Shown piece after piece: positions 20,870-29,065 of a stretch of DNA of 64,000 nucleotides. Position numbers and translations under genes: made by a program. Under the pieces are notes generated by a model. The model was not told the DNA's origin. It worked only from the letters and a program-made list of their open reading frames with translations, and made no database searches. Every line of letters starts with the position of its first letter. Within the stretch, counting starts at the first letter, position 1. This stretch comes from Microvirga pakistanensis (GTDB lineage: Bacteria > Pseudomonadota > Alphaproteobacteria > Rhizobiales > Beijerinckiaceae), in contig NZ_SPJX01000167.1 of assembly GCF_004458765.1 (NCBI RefSeq), positions 248,001 to 312,000 on the forward strand, given 5' to 3'.

Positions 20870-20909
20870 GCATTTTTCGGCGAAGTGGCTCCACTTCGCC
20901 GAAAAATGC
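20870..20909. repeat. Perfect 19-bp inverted repeat with 2-base loop
   Basis: The arm at 20870-20888 (GCATTTTTCGGCGAAGTGG) is followed by CT and its exact reverse complement at 20891-20909. The preceding GTGGAATCATCTCT (20841-20854) recurs in altered form at 47.1 kb. Such hairpins look like dispersed intergenic repeat units rather than terminators. On either strand a poly-U tract lies inside the arm, not after it. Confidence 0.7.
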
Positions 20910-20971
20910 TCTCGTGCCACGTCGCAGGTCGAATGCGCTGAATCCGTTTCGGATAAGATTTCGTCACGGGT

Positions 20972-21003
20972 GTGTTGCGCATGAGAGGTCCCGCGCGCAA
21001 CAC
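20972..21003 (-). terminator. Possible 3' hairpin of gapR
   Basis: GTGTTGCGC (20972-20980) and GCGCAACAC (20995-21003) form a 9-bp stem with a 14-base loop just 9 bases beyond the gapR stop codon. There is no U-run, so it could be a factor-dependent stop or an mRNA stabiliser. Confidence 0.4.
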
Positions 21004-21011
21004 GCGTGGAA

Positions 21012-21272
21012 TCAGACAGGCATCCCGAGAGCCTGCATGTAGAGTTCGAGGATCGCCTCCTCCTCCTGGCGCTCGGCATAGTCGCGCTTGCGCAGGGAAA
21101 TGATCTTGCGAAGAACCTTGGTGTCGAAGCCGTTGCCCTTGGCCTCCGCGTAGACGTCCTTGATGTCGCCGGCGATGCCGGCCTTTTCCTCTTCGAGGCG
21201 CTCGATGCGCTCGATGAAGGCCTTCAGCTGGTCGGCTGCGACGGATTCTGTGTTGAAAGCTGCGTCATCCAT
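21012..21272 (-). CDS. gapR: GapR family DNA-binding protein (DUF2312)
   Basis: This 86-residue, almost entirely helical protein has an [20 protein letters not shown] coiled coil, a basic [10 protein letters not shown] helix (about 55-64) and the C-terminal [14 protein letters not shown] helix. It matches DUF2312, whose Caulobacter member GapR is an essential nucleoid-associated protein. GapR clamps overtwisted, AT-rich DNA ahead of polymerases and helps topoisomerases and chromosome replication. The length is normal (about 85-90). It lies last in a probable operon after an N-formylglutamate amidohydrolase gene and a DUF1244 gene, an arrangement seen widely in this order. Confidence 0.85.
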   Translation of the reverse strand: MDDAAFNTESVAADQLKAFIERIERLEEEKAGIAGDIKDVYAEAKGNGFDTKVLRKIISLRKRDYAERQEEEAILELYMQALGMPV

Positions 21273-21335
21273 GATGATGCCCCTTGGATCGATGGCGTTG
21301 GCGCCAGTGTTACGGTTGATTTGGTTGAAGCGGGT

Positions 21336-21641
21336 TTAATGTCCGGGCTTGGATTGCTCGAAGCGGCCGAGCTGGGAGGCGGACGCCTCCTTCTGGTGGC
21401 GTGCTTTCCAATCGTCGTAAGGCATTCCGTAGACGTAGGTCCGGCTCTCCTCCTTGGAGAGAGGCACGCCCCTGGCATCGGCGGCGTCCTTGAGCCAGTT
21501 GGACAGGCAGTTCCGGCAGAAGCCCGCCAGATTCATGAGATCGATATTCTGGACATCGGTGCGTTCGCGCAGGTGCTCCAGCAGCCTGCGGAAGGCGGCG
21601 GCCTCCAGTTCCGTCCGGGTCGCGGCGTCGAGGTCCTTCAT
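21336..21641 (-). CDS. DUF1244 family protein
   Basis: This 101-residue soluble protein has the conserved segment NLAGFCRNCLSNW (about 37-49), with two cysteines four positions apart, and TYVYGMPYDDWKARHQ (about 68-83). The family is common in proteobacteria; structures exist but no firm function is known. The cysteine pair could bind a metal. It sits 15 bases after the N-formylglutamate amidohydrolase gene and 63 bases before gapR, in the same direction. Confidence 0.85.
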   Translation of the reverse strand: MKDLDAATRTELEAAAFRRLLEHLRERTDVQNIDLMNLAGFCRNCLSNWLKDAADARGVPLSKEESRTYVYGMPYDDWKARHQKEASASQLGRFEQSKPGH

Positions 21642-21656
21642 GATCCCTCCTCTTCT

Positions 21657-22490
21657 TTAGTGTTGGCGCAGGCGCTCCCGGGTCCGGGTCCCGAAGATCG
21701 TCGGCTTGCGCAGGTCCGCCCGCGCCGCCAGGGGCTTCAGAAGCCGGGCGAAGCGCCCGGCCCATTCCTCTGCCCCGTCGTCCGAGGCGATCAGGTCCTG
21801 CCGGATCTCGATGAGCGCGTTGGCGAGGCCCCTGATCGTGGCGTGCCGGTCGACGGTATCGCCGGCGAGCGCCCCATCATAGGGCTCGTTGTCGCCCACG
21901 ACGAGTCCCTCCTCGGCCATGAGCCCCTCCAGGAGGGGCTTGGCATAGCGGTCGTCCGCATCCCACAGGATGCCCACGTGCCAGGGGCGCGGCCAGCCCC
22001 GCCAGACCGGCGTGTAGCTGTGCACGGTCACGATGGCTGGCGGATGACCCGCGGCCATGGCCCTGTGGATCGCCTCCGCAATGGCGGCGTCGTAGGGGTC
22101 GTAGAAGCGTTCGATGCGCCGTTGAACCTCCGCCTCGTCGACCTTGGCGTTGCCCGGCACGACCGCGCCGTCCGATAGGCGCATGACCAGCGTCGGGTCG
22201 TCACGCCCCCGGTTGGGATCGATGATGAGGCGGGAGAATTGTGTGAGGATCGCCGGGGCATTCAGCCGGCGGGCCAGCGAGCGGGTGACCGCGGCGGCTC
22301 CGATATCGTAGGCGATGTGGCGCTGGAACTCGGTTTCCGGCAGGCCCAGGTCGCCCAGATCCGGCGGCACCGCGTTGGAGGCATGGTCGCAGAGGAGGAG
22401 AAGGCCGGATTCGAGGGCGCCCTCGATGATCTCGACAGGATGGGGCTCAAGGGCGGACTCGGCGCTCTTGAGCGCGGCAGAGGAGGACAT
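21657..22490 (-). CDS. N-formylglutamate amidohydrolase family protein
   Basis: This 277-residue hydrolase has the family motifs LLLCDHASNAVP (about 32-43), RLIIDPNRGRDDP and IVTVHSYTPVW, with the histidines and aspartates expected for zinc binding. Named members release formate from N-formylglutamate in histidine breakdown, but no hut genes lie nearby, so the substrate may be different. ATG 22490 is taken as start; frames further upstream would extend into the promoter region of the divergent transporter. It leads the operon with DUF1244 and gapR. A second family member is at 28169-29059. Confidence 0.82.
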   Translation of the reverse strand: MSSSAALKSAESALEPHPVEIIEGALESGLLLLCDHASNAVPPDLGDLGLPETEFQRHIAYDIGAAAVTRSLARRLNAPAILTQFSRLIIDPNRGRDDPTLVMRLSDGAVVPGNAKVDEAEVQRRIERFYDPYDAAIAEAIHRAMAAGHPPAIVTVHSYTPVWRGWPRPWHVGILWDADDRYAKPLLEGLMAEEGLVVGDNEPYDGALAGDTVDRHATIRGLANALIEIRQDLIASDDGAEEWAGRFARLLKPLAARADLRKPTIFGTRTRERLRQH

Positions 22491-22594
22491 GGCTGACGGC
22501 TGAAACAAGACATTGATTGGCGGAGGAAAATCCTTACCCTGCACGCCGCTCCCTGACAACGCGACGATCCGCGCAACCATCCGGCGATACGACG

Positions 22595-23530
22595 ATGTCC
22601 TCCCTTTCCACCTCGGCACGTCCCGGGATCGGCTTTGCCTCCGCGTTCGCAGCCCTCTGCCTCGGCGCGGTGGCCATGGGCATTTCTCCCATCTTCGTGC
22701 GCTTTGCCTCCGCCGGCATGGGCGGGGCGCCGGCCGATGTGGGCCCCTTCGCCAGCGCTTTCTGGCGCGTGTCCCTCTGCCTCCCGCTGCTTTACGCCTG
22801 GATGCGGATCGAGGAGCGGAAGGCGCCCGCCGGCGCGCCGCGGGTGCCTTTTTCCCGCGCAGCCATTCTCGGAGGACTGGTCTTCACGGGCGACCTCCTG
22901 GTCTGGCACCTCGCCATCCTCAAGACCACCGTGGCCAATGCCACGTTCTTCGCCACCATGGCGCCGCTCGTGGTGGTGCTGGTGGTCTGGCTCGTGCTGC
23001 GGCAGAGGGTCTCGCGCGGCACCTTCGTCGGGTTGGGCTTGTGCCTTCTGGGCGGCGCGGCCCTGATCGGCCAGAGCCTGCAGGCCGATCCGGCCCGCCT
23101 CACGGGCGACCTTTTCGGCCTCGCCACGGCTTTTTTCTTCGGCCTGTACTTCATCGTGGCCAGCAAGGCCCGTAAGAGCGCGGGCGCCGCGCGGGTGACG
23201 TTCGAGACCAGCCTCATCACGGCCGCTCTTCTCCTTCCAGTGGCGCTCGTCTTCGAGAACCGCCTCATGCCGCAGACATGGCACGGAGCGGCGGCCCTGT
23301 TCGCCATGTCCTATGTCAGCCATGCGGGCGGCCAGGGCCTGCTCTCGGTCGCGCTGGGCATCCTGCCCCCGATCTTCTCGTCTCTCGTCATCTTCCTCGA
23401 GGCGATCGCGGCAGCTGTGTTCGGCTGGGTGATTCTGGGCGAGCCGCTGACCCTGGTCCAGAGCCTGGGAGGCGCCCTGATTCTGCTGGGGATCTGGGTG
23501 GCGCGGCCGGAGGACGAGCCTGCCGCGTGA
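22595..23530 (+). CDS. EamA/DMT-superfamily permease
   Basis: This 311-residue inner-membrane protein has ten predicted spans arranged as two EamA repeats (about 20-155 and 170-305). The second ends GGALILLGIWVARPEDEP. Members export amino acids, nucleotides or other metabolites; the substrate here is unknown. The start is ATG 22595, just before the first hydrophobic segment (a longer in-frame reading adds 26 polar residues). It is divergent from the N-formylglutamate amidohydrolase gene, with 104 bases between them. Confidence 0.85.
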   Translation: MSSLSTSARPGIGFASAFAALCLGAVAMGISPIFVRFASAGMGGAPADVGPFASAFWRVSLCLPLLYAWMRIEERKAPAGAPRVPFSRAAILGGLVFTGDLLVWHLAILKTTVANATFFATMAPLVVVLVVWLVLRQRVSRGTFVGLGLCLLGGAALIGQSLQADPARLTGDLFGLATAFFFGLYFIVASKARKSAGAARVTFETSLITAALLLPVALVFENRLMPQTWHGAAALFAMSYVSHAGGQGLLSVALGILPPIFSSLVIFLEAIAAAVFGWVILGEPLTLVQSLGGALILLGIWVARPEDEPAA

Positions 23531-23733
23531 GCACGCAATCCCCTCTTCGGATGGAGGGGAGAGCTGGGACGCGGCGGCTGTCCGGCACCTCTCCGGGAAT
23601 TTTTAGCGGACTCGGTGTCGTCCGAGCCGCCTTTTGGCCTTGATGCAGCGCGTCTTCTGACCGACAAGGAATCGACATAGTTCTCGAAGCATTGTGCGAT
23701 TTCATTCCTGACCCGTTGACTGAATCGACATCC

Positions 23734-24201
23734 ATGAAGGTTCCGACCCTCTCCCACGCCCCGCGCTGGCAGCGAAGTCTCGCGCTGACCGCATTCCTGC
23801 TCGGCGGCCTCTTCCTTGCGGCCTCGCCGGCGCACGCCGACCTGCGCCTGTGCAACATGACCTCGAGCCGCGTCGGCGTGGCGCTCGGCTACCGCGACCC
23901 GCAAGGGTGGGTGACGGAAGGCTGGTGGAACCTGAATTCCCGCGGCTGCGAAACCCTGCTCAAGGGGCAGCTCGGCGGCCGCTTCTATTACATCTACGCC
24001 ATCGACTATGACCGCGGCGGCGAGTGGAGCGGCCGGTCCTTCATGTGTACCCGCGAGCGGGAATTCACGATCCGCGGCACGGAAGATTGCCTTGCGCGGG
24101 GCTTTGATCGCAGCGGCTTCTTCGAAGTCGATACCGGTGAACAGAAGAGCTGGACCATTCAGCTGACAGAGACGAATCGCCCAGGGGGGGCACAGCCATG
24201 A
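23734..24201 (+). CDS. DUF1036 secreted protein
   Basis: This 155-residue protein has a signal peptide (1-35, ending ASPAHA), so it is periplasmic or exported. The mature part matches DUF1036: DLRLCNMTSSRVGVALGYRD at its start, paired cysteines, and RDPQGWVTEGWWNL. The function is unknown. Its stop overlaps the pyruvate kinase start by four bases (ATGA at 24198-24201), so the two are translationally coupled. This is a stable pairing in Hyphomicrobiales, although the functions look unrelated. Confidence 0.85.
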   Translation: MKVPTLSHAPRWQRSLALTAFLLGGLFLAASPAHADLRLCNMTSSRVGVALGYRDPQGWVTEGWWNLNSRGCETLLKGQLGGRFYYIYAIDYDRGGEWSGRSFMCTREREFTIRGTEDCLARGFDRSGFFEVDTGEQKSWTIQLTETNRPGGAQP

Positions 24202-25634
24202 GGCGCTCACGCCGTACGAAAATTCTCGCCACTCTCGGGCCGGCTTCCGAATCCCAGGCGATGATCGAAAAGTTGTTCAAGGCAGGTGCGGACGTGTTCC
24301 GCCTGAACATGAGCCATTTGCCGCGCGAGCGGCTGAAGGAACGCGTGGCGATGATCCGCGCCGTGGAGGCGAAGTTCAAGCGTCCGATCGCCATTCTGGC
24401 GGATCTACAGGGTCCGAAGCTGCGCGTGGGCGCCTTCCAGGACGACAGCGCCATGCTGGAGCCGGGCCAGACTTTCACGCTCGACGCCGACACGGCGCTC
24501 GGCGGCAGGGACCGCGTCCATCTCCCTCACCCGGAGATCCTGTCCTCCCTCGAGCCCGGGCACACAGTGCTCATCGACGACGGCAAGCTGCGCCTTCGCG
24601 TCAAAAGCGTGAAGCAGGGCTCCGCCGCGACAACCGTCGAGGTCGCGGGCAAGATCTCCAACCGCAAGGGCGTGAGCCTGCCGGATACGACGATTCCCGT
24701 GGCGGCCATGACGGACAAGGACCGGTCGGATCTCGAAGCCGCGCTCGATGCGGGCGTCGACTGGATCGCGCTGTCCTTCGTGCAGCGCCCCGAGGACGTG
24801 GCCGAGGTGAAGAAGGTGGCGCGCGGCCGGGCCCTCGTCATGTCGAAGCTCGAGAAGCCTCAGGCGATCACGCGCCTCGACGAGATCATCGAGATCTCGG
24901 ACGCCGTCATGGTCGCCCGCGGCGATCTTGGCGTGGAGATGCCGCTCGAAAAGGTGCCCGGCATCCAGAAGCGCATCGTCCGCACGGCGCGCCGCTACGG
25001 CAAGCCCGTGGTGGTGGCGACCCAGATGCTGGAATCCATGATCACCTCGCCGGTGCCCACCCGCGCCGAGGTCTCCGACGTGGCGACCGCCGTCTATGAC
25101 GGGGCCGATGCGGTGATGCTCTCCGCCGAGAGCGCCTCCGGCCAGTACCCGGTCGATGCAGTGGCCACCATGAACCGCATCGCCGAAGAGGTGGAGCAGG
25201 ATCAGAATTACTGGTCGATCGTGCGCACACTCAACGCCGAGCCGGAAGCCACGGGATCGGACGCCATCGCGGCGGCCTCCCACCAGATCGCCGACACGCT
25301 CAATCTCAAGGCGGTGGCGGCCTGGACCTTCTCGGGCTCGACGGCGTTCCGCATCGCCCGCGAGCGGCCGAATTCCACTGTGATCGCACTCACCCCCAGC
25401 ATCGACACCGCCCGCCGCCTCGCCCTGGTCTGGGGCGTGCACTCCATCCGCACCAAGGACGCCAGCAACATCGACGACATGGCCTTCCGCGCCTGCAAGT
25501 TCGCCGTCCGGGAAGGTTTCTCGGATGTCGGCGACCGCATCATCATCGTGGCGGGCATGCCCTTCGGCACGCCGGGAGCCACCAACATGGTGCGCATCGC
25601 GTTTGTCAATCAGGAGCACGCGGCTCAGGCCTGA
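24198..25634 (+). CDS. pyk: Pyruvate kinase
   Basis: This 478-residue cytoplasmic glycolytic enzyme converts PEP and ADP to pyruvate and ATP. The barrel domain starts RRTKILATLGPAS with LNMSHLPRERL. The B domain is at about 70-165, with LADLQGPKLRVG just before it. The active-site segment MSKLEKPQAI (catalytic Lys, about 217) and ARGDLGVEMPLEKVP, with its metal-binding residues, are intact. TQMLESMITSPVPTRAEVSD is the conserved pyruvate kinase segment. The C-terminal allosteric domain is at about 350-475. The gene is coupled to DUF1036 upstream and overlaps the convergent hydrolase gene by 10 bases at its 3' end. Confidence 0.96.
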   Translation: MRRSRRTKILATLGPASESQAMIEKLFKAGADVFRLNMSHLPRERLKERVAMIRAVEAKFKRPIAILADLQGPKLRVGAFQDDSAMLEPGQTFTLDADTALGGRDRVHLPHPEILSSLEPGHTVLIDDGKLRLRVKSVKQGSAATTVEVAGKISNRKGVSLPDTTIPVAAMTDKDRSDLEAALDAGVDWIALSFVQRPEDVAEVKKVARGRALVMSKLEKPQAITRLDEIIEISDAVMVARGDLGVEMPLEKVPGIQKRIVRTARRYGKPVVVATQMLESMITSPVPTRAEVSDVATAVYDGADAVMLSAESASGQYPVDAVATMNRIAEEVEQDQNYWSIVRTLNAEPEATGSDAIAAASHQIADTLNLKAVAAWTFSGSTAFRIARERPNSTVIALTPSIDTARRLALVWGVHSIRTKDASNIDDMAFRACKFAVREGFSDVGDRIIIVAGMPFGTPGATNMVRIAFVNQEHAAQA

Positions 25635-26608
25635 CCCGGCACCGCCCTGGCCGGTGCGACCTGCTCGGCCAGGGCCTCGATCGCCGCAAGAACGGTTCGT
25701 CCGTCCGCATATTGCGGCATGTGGCCGATGCCCGGGAGCAGGATGAGCTGCGCTCCCGGCACCGCATTCGCGAAGGAGCGGCTGTGCAGATCGCTCCAGA
25801 CGATCTCGTCGCACTCTCCGGCGATCACCGTGGTGGGCACGCGAATCTCGCCGTAGCGGGGGCTTTGCCGCGACACCGCCTCGAACATGACCGCGAAATC
25901 CTGCATGTTGGCTTCGTAGGCGCGAGGCCGGAACGCGAGGGGGATGAAGCCCTTGCGCACGATGCCCGGGGTCGGCGGCTGAGGCGCGTAGGTCTTTCGC
26001 TTCATCCAGGGCCGCAGCGCGAGGGTGACGGGCAGCGCGAGGCTGCGCATGGCGAGCCACCCCGCCCAGGACGAGACGAGCCGCCGGTACCAGCCGATAT
26101 AGCCCCCAGGCCATGGCGTGGTGATGCCCGACAGGATGAGGATGGCGCCCGTCACGTCCCGGTGGTCCAGGGCAAAGTGCGGCACCACGGTGCCGGACCA
26201 GGAATGGCCGACCACGACGGCGTTGTGCACGTCGAGCCGGCGCAGGGCCTCGGCCATCACGGCCGCCTGCCGGGCGGGTTCGGCCGCGCTCAATCCCCCT
26301 GTCCGCTCGCTCCAGCCGTGGCCGGGCCGGTCGAAGGCGATGACCCGGTAGTGGCGCGCGAGGTGCGAGCCGAGGCCGAACATGGATTCGACGAGGTTGG
26401 ACGACGCCCCATGCAGGAGCACGATGGTGCCGCGCGGCTGCCCTGTGGGTTGAATGTCCTGATAATGCAGCCTGCAGCCCTGGACCGCCATGAAGCGGCC
26501 CGTCGGCGGGTAGCGACGCCCGACGAACCAGCCATAGGTGTAGGTGAACGCCGCTCCGGCCGCGACGAGAAGAAGAAAAGCAGCCAGGAGGCCGAAGACG
26601 AAGCTCAT
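25625..26608 (-). CDS. Alpha/beta hydrolase with N-terminal membrane anchor
   Basis: This 327-residue protein starts with a hydrophobic segment (about 3-25), likely a membrane anchor, followed by a hydrolase domain. The oxyanion region is LLHGASSN. The nucleophile elbow is GHSWSG (Ser at about 135), the acid is in GECDEIV and the histidine in PGIGHMPQ. The substrate is unknown. The last three codons overlap the pyk 3' end on the other strand. It begins 13 bases after the TPR gene stop and is probably co-transcribed with it. Confidence 0.82.
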   Translation of the reverse strand: MSFVFGLLAAFLLLVAAGAAFTYTYGWFVGRRYPPTGRFMAVQGCRLHYQDIQPTGQPRGTIVLLHGASSNLVESMFGLGSHLARHYRVIAFDRPGHGWSERTGGLSAAEPARQAAVMAEALRRLDVHNAVVVGHSWSGTVVPHFALDHRDVTGAILILSGITTPWPGGYIGWYRRLVSSWAGWLAMRSLALPVTLALRPWMKRKTYAPQPPTPGIVRKGFIPLAFRPRAYEANMQDFAVMFEAVSRQSPRYGEIRVPTTVIAGECDEIVWSDLHSRSFANAVPGAQLILLPGIGHMPQYADGRTVLAAIEALAEQVAPARAVPGQA

Positions 26609-26621
26609 CGTGAACCGTGGA

Positions 26622-27233
26622 TCAGAGATCCTGCCCGTCTACATCGGGGACCAGACGGTTCACAATGGTTTGGACGCTCGATTGTTGCGGATTGATCTTC
26701 AGCACGCGCCGGTAGGCCTTGAGCGCCCGCGTCTTGTCGTCCGAGGCCATCAGGATATGGCCGAGTCCGGTCCAGGCGTTGAAGTGGCGCGGCTCGATCT
26801 TGAGGGCGCGGTGGAGGTCGGCCATGGCCCCGACCGGATCGTCGATCTGGTAGAACACCGTCGCCCGGCGGTACCAGGCCTCCGCCCAGTTCGGCCGAAG
26901 GGCCAGCACCCGGTCGAGGAGTTCGATGGCGAGCGGAAAATCCTTCTTCTCGAAAGCCTGGGTGGCCCGGGTAAGGAGCAGGTCCGCGGTATCGGAGCCG
27001 GAGCGGGCGAACCGCCGTTCGATGAGGTTCGAGATGCCCTCCGCCTCCCGCTCCGAGCCGGCCTTGGAGAGACGCTCGAAGAGATCGTCCAGGGTGACGG
27101 GCTTGGGCGGAGGCGGCTGCTCCTTCGCGGGAGCTTCCTTGGCCGGAGCCTTGGGCCGAACGGCCTCCTGCGCATGCGAGGAATACGCGGCCAGGCTCAG
27201 CAATGTGGTCAGCAGGAACGCAAAAAAGCGCAT
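26622..27233 (-). CDS. Secreted TPR protein; start codon inside a terminator hairpin
   Basis: This 203-residue protein has a signal peptide (1-21, MRFFAFLLTTLLSLAAYSSH), then a proline/alanine/lysine linker (about 22-48) and at least three tetratricopeptide repeats (about 85-190; ALRPNWAEAWYRRATVFYQ, IEPRHFNAWTGLGHILM). It likely works in the periplasm as a protein-protein adaptor. ATG 27233 is required to keep the signal peptide. It lies in the 3' arm of a perfect 13-bp hairpin followed by TTTTTT, which encodes the two phenylalanines. There is no clear ribosome binding site, so expression may need readthrough or another promoter. Confidence 0.82.
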   Translation of the reverse strand: MRFFAFLLTTLLSLAAYSSHAQEAVRPKAPAKEAPAKEQPPPPKPVTLDDLFERLSKAGSEREAEGISNLIERRFARSGSDTADLLLTRATQAFEKKDFPLAIELLDRVLALRPNWAEAWYRRATVFYQIDDPVGAMADLHRALKIEPRHFNAWTGLGHILMASDDKTRALKAYRRVLKINPQQSSVQTIVNRLVPDVDGQDL

Positions 27234-27261
27234 GCCGGGATTTTAGGGTCCCGGCATGCGC
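27222..27261 (-). terminator. Intrinsic terminator after rpmJ, overlapping the start of the TPR gene
   Basis: On the minus strand, GCGCATGCCGGGA (27261-27249), an 8-base loop and TCCCGGCATGCGC (27240-27228) form a perfect 13-bp stem, followed at once by six T residues (27227-27222). This is a textbook Rho-independent terminator for the rpmJ transcript. The ATG in its downstream arm is the start codon of the TPR gene. Confidence 0.85.
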
Positions 27262-27302
27262 GGTCAATTCATAAAAGCGTGCGCGGCGTTGCCGCGGGCC
27301 GA

Positions 27303-27428
27303 TTAGCCCTGGCGAGCCTTGTAGCGCTTCTGGGTCTTGTTGATGATGTAGACCCGGCCCTTGCGACGCACCAGCTGGTTGTCGCGGTGACGGCCGCGGA
27401 TCGACTTCAACGAGTTGCGGATCTTCAT
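27303..27428 (-). CDS. rpmJ: 50S ribosomal protein bL36
   Basis: This 41-residue, very basic protein reads [16 protein letters not shown] and ends [12 protein letters not shown], the alphaproteobacterial bL36 form. The zinc-binding cysteines of the C+ type are missing, as is usual for this class. It has a good ribosome binding site (GGAGA). It lies 43 bases downstream of tRNA-Val on the same strand and may share its transcript. The terminator at 27222-27261 follows. Confidence 0.95.
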   Translation of the reverse strand: MKIRNSLKSIRGRHRDNQLVRRKGRVYIINKTQKRYKARQG

Positions 27429-27471
27429 ATCCGGTCTCCTGCGGCCCTTCGGGAAGGCCGGAAAAAAGAAA

Positions 27472-27546
27472 TGGTGGGCGCGGCTGGGATCGAACCAGCG
27501 ACCCCTACGATGTCAACGTAGTGCTCTCCCGCTGAGCTACGCGCCC
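27472..27546 (-). tRNA. tRNA-Val (anticodon GAC)
   Basis: The 75-base sequence folds as a full cloverleaf on the minus strand. The acceptor arms are GGGCGCG and CGCGCCC, the D arm is TAGCTCAGCGGGAGAGC, and the anticodon stem is CTACG/CGTAG with loop TTGACAT giving GAC. The T arm contains GGTTCGATCCC. CCA is encoded in the DNA (27474-27472). It decodes GUC and GUU. Confidence 0.96.
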
Positions 27547-27637
27547 GGGAAACGGTGATGTTTGATGTCCCGTCTCGGCTGTGGGGGCGATATACCCACA
27601 AGTGGGCATATGCGCAAGTCATGATGAGCAACCTTTT

Positions 27638-27994
27638 TTAGGCTGCCATCATTTTCTCGACCTCGCTCACGAGATCGCGCAGGTGGAAGGGCTTGGACAG
27701 CACCTTCGCATCCTTCGGGGCCTGCGAGTCCGGATTGAGGGCCACGGCGGCAAAGCCGGTGATGAACATCACCTTGATGTCCGGATCGAGCTCGGTCGCC
27801 CGGCGGGCCAGCTCGATTCCGTCCATCTCCGGCATGACGATATCCGTCAGGAGAAGCTCGAAAGGCTCCTCCCGCAGGCGGTTGTAGGCGGAAAGGCCGT
27901 TGTCGAACGGGGCCACCTCGTAGCCCGCGTTCTCAAGCGCCTTCACCAGAAAGCGCCGCATGTCGTTGTCGTCTTCGGCGAGAAGAATCTTCAT
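27638..27994 (-). CDS. cpdR: Single-domain response regulator CpdR
   Basis: This 118-residue receiver domain has no output domain. The acidic pocket is EDDND (7-11), the phospho-acceptor is Asp51 in LLTDIVMPEMDG, and Lys101 lies in LSKPFHLRDL. The ITGFAAVALNPDS segment is typical of CpdR. In Caulobacter and Sinorhizobium, unphosphorylated CpdR delivers cell-cycle substrates to ClpXP, and the CckA-ChpT relay phosphorylates it. CckA and ChpT are not in the window. It is divergent from an N-formylglutamate amidohydrolase-like gene, with 174 bases between them. Confidence 0.92.
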   Translation of the reverse strand: MKILLAEDDNDMRRFLVKALENAGYEVAPFDNGLSAYNRLREEPFELLLTDIVMPEMDGIELARRATELDPDIKVMFITGFAAVALNPDSQAPKDAKVLSKPFHLRDLVSEVEKMMAA

Positions 27995-28168
27995 CGGCTG
28001 CCAAGCCCCGAATCGTGGCGAATGATCTCAAGAGACTTTCATGCTCCCGACGGGTAAATAACCCGTGAAAGAACGACGCAGCGCCCCCACCATATTGTCA
28101 TGGACAGGCGGCACGGCTGCCTTACACTAGCGAAAAAGTTGATTTCCTCTCCAGAACAGCCAGTTTTC

Positions 28169-29059
28169 ATGCGGCCAGCTATCGTCGACGAGTTCGATCC
28201 CCCCTTTGTCTTGACGGAACCTGCGGCGCAGACGATCCCATTCGTCTTCAACGCCCCTCACGCCGGCGCCATCTACCCCGCCTCTTTCCTGGCGGCGTCA
28301 CGCCTCGATGCCGTGGCCCTGCGCCGCTCCGAGGACGCGTATGTGGACGAGCTCTTCGCGTCGGTGACCGGGCTCGGCGCCCCCTTGATGGCGGCGCGCT
28401 TCCCCCGGGCCTATCTGGACCTCAACCGGGAGCCCTACGAACTCGACTCGCGCATGTTCGACGGCAGGCTCCCGCCCTTCGCCAACACCCGCTCCATGCG
28501 CGTGGCCGGGGGCCTGGGAACCATCCCCCGCATCGTCGCCGACGGGCAGGAGATCTACCATTCGCGCCTTCAGGTCGACGAGGCGCTGCACCGGATCGAA
28601 TGGCTCTACAAGCCCTATCATCGGGCGCTGCGCCAGCGCGTGCGCCGCACGGCGGACCTGTTCGGCCATGCGATCCTCATCGATTGTCATTCCATGCCCT
28701 CCTCCAGCGTGAGCCGGGACGACGGCACCAAGGCCGACATCGTCCTGGGCGACCGCTACGGCACCTCCTGCGCGAGCCTGCTGATCGATCTCGTCGAGGC
28801 TGCGTTGCGCGGGCGCGGCTATACGGTGGTGCGCAACAAGCCCTATGCAGGCGGCTTCATCACCGAGCATTACGGGGAGCCGGCCGTCGGGCGGCACGCG
28901 CTTCAGGTGGAGATCAACCGGTCGCTCTACATGGAGGAGCGCAGCATGGCGAAAAAGCCGGGCTTCACCGTCCTGATGGGGGATTTGTTCCAGGCATTCC
29001 GCCAGGTTGTCGCGGATCTCGAAGGCGAGTTGACGGCCCGCCGCATCGCGGCCGAATGA
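28169..29059 (+). CDS. N-formylglutamate amidohydrolase-like protein
   Basis: This 296-residue paralogue of the protein at 21657-22490 has the metal and substrate motifs FNAPHAGAIYP, YLDLNREPYELD and ILIDCHSMPSS. The C-terminal part EINRSLYMEERSM is the HutG-type signature. The start ATG 28169 is chosen because homology begins shortly after it; frames reaching back to about 28100 are possible but add unrelated residues. With no histidine-degradation genes nearby, its substrate is uncertain. It lies head-to-head with cpdR. Confidence 0.82.
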   Translation: MRPAIVDEFDPPFVLTEPAAQTIPFVFNAPHAGAIYPASFLAASRLDAVALRRSEDAYVDELFASVTGLGAPLMAARFPRAYLDLNREPYELDSRMFDGRLPPFANTRSMRVAGGLGTIPRIVADGQEIYHSRLQVDEALHRIEWLYKPYHRALRQRVRRTADLFGHAILIDCHSMPSSSVSRDDGTKADIVLGDRYGTSCASLLIDLVEAALRGRGYTVVRNKPYAGGFITEHYGEPAVGRHALQVEINRSLYMEERSMAKKPGFTVLMGDLFQAFRQVVADLEGELTARRIAAE

Positions 29060-29065
29060 GAGACT

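Larger units (their letters stand above)
20281..21011. other. Gene-free stretch of about 730 bases with inverted repeats
   Basis: The left end (20309-20402) is the AT-rich promoter region of the minus-strand operon. The middle (about 20400-20820) has short open frames on both strands, but none has a ribosome binding site or a protein-like composition. The right end (20826-21003) is a mosaic of inverted repeats: a GTGGAATCATCTCT motif shared with 47.1 kb, a perfect 19-bp hairpin and a 9-bp hairpin next to the gapR stop. It may be decayed DNA. Confidence 0.6.
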
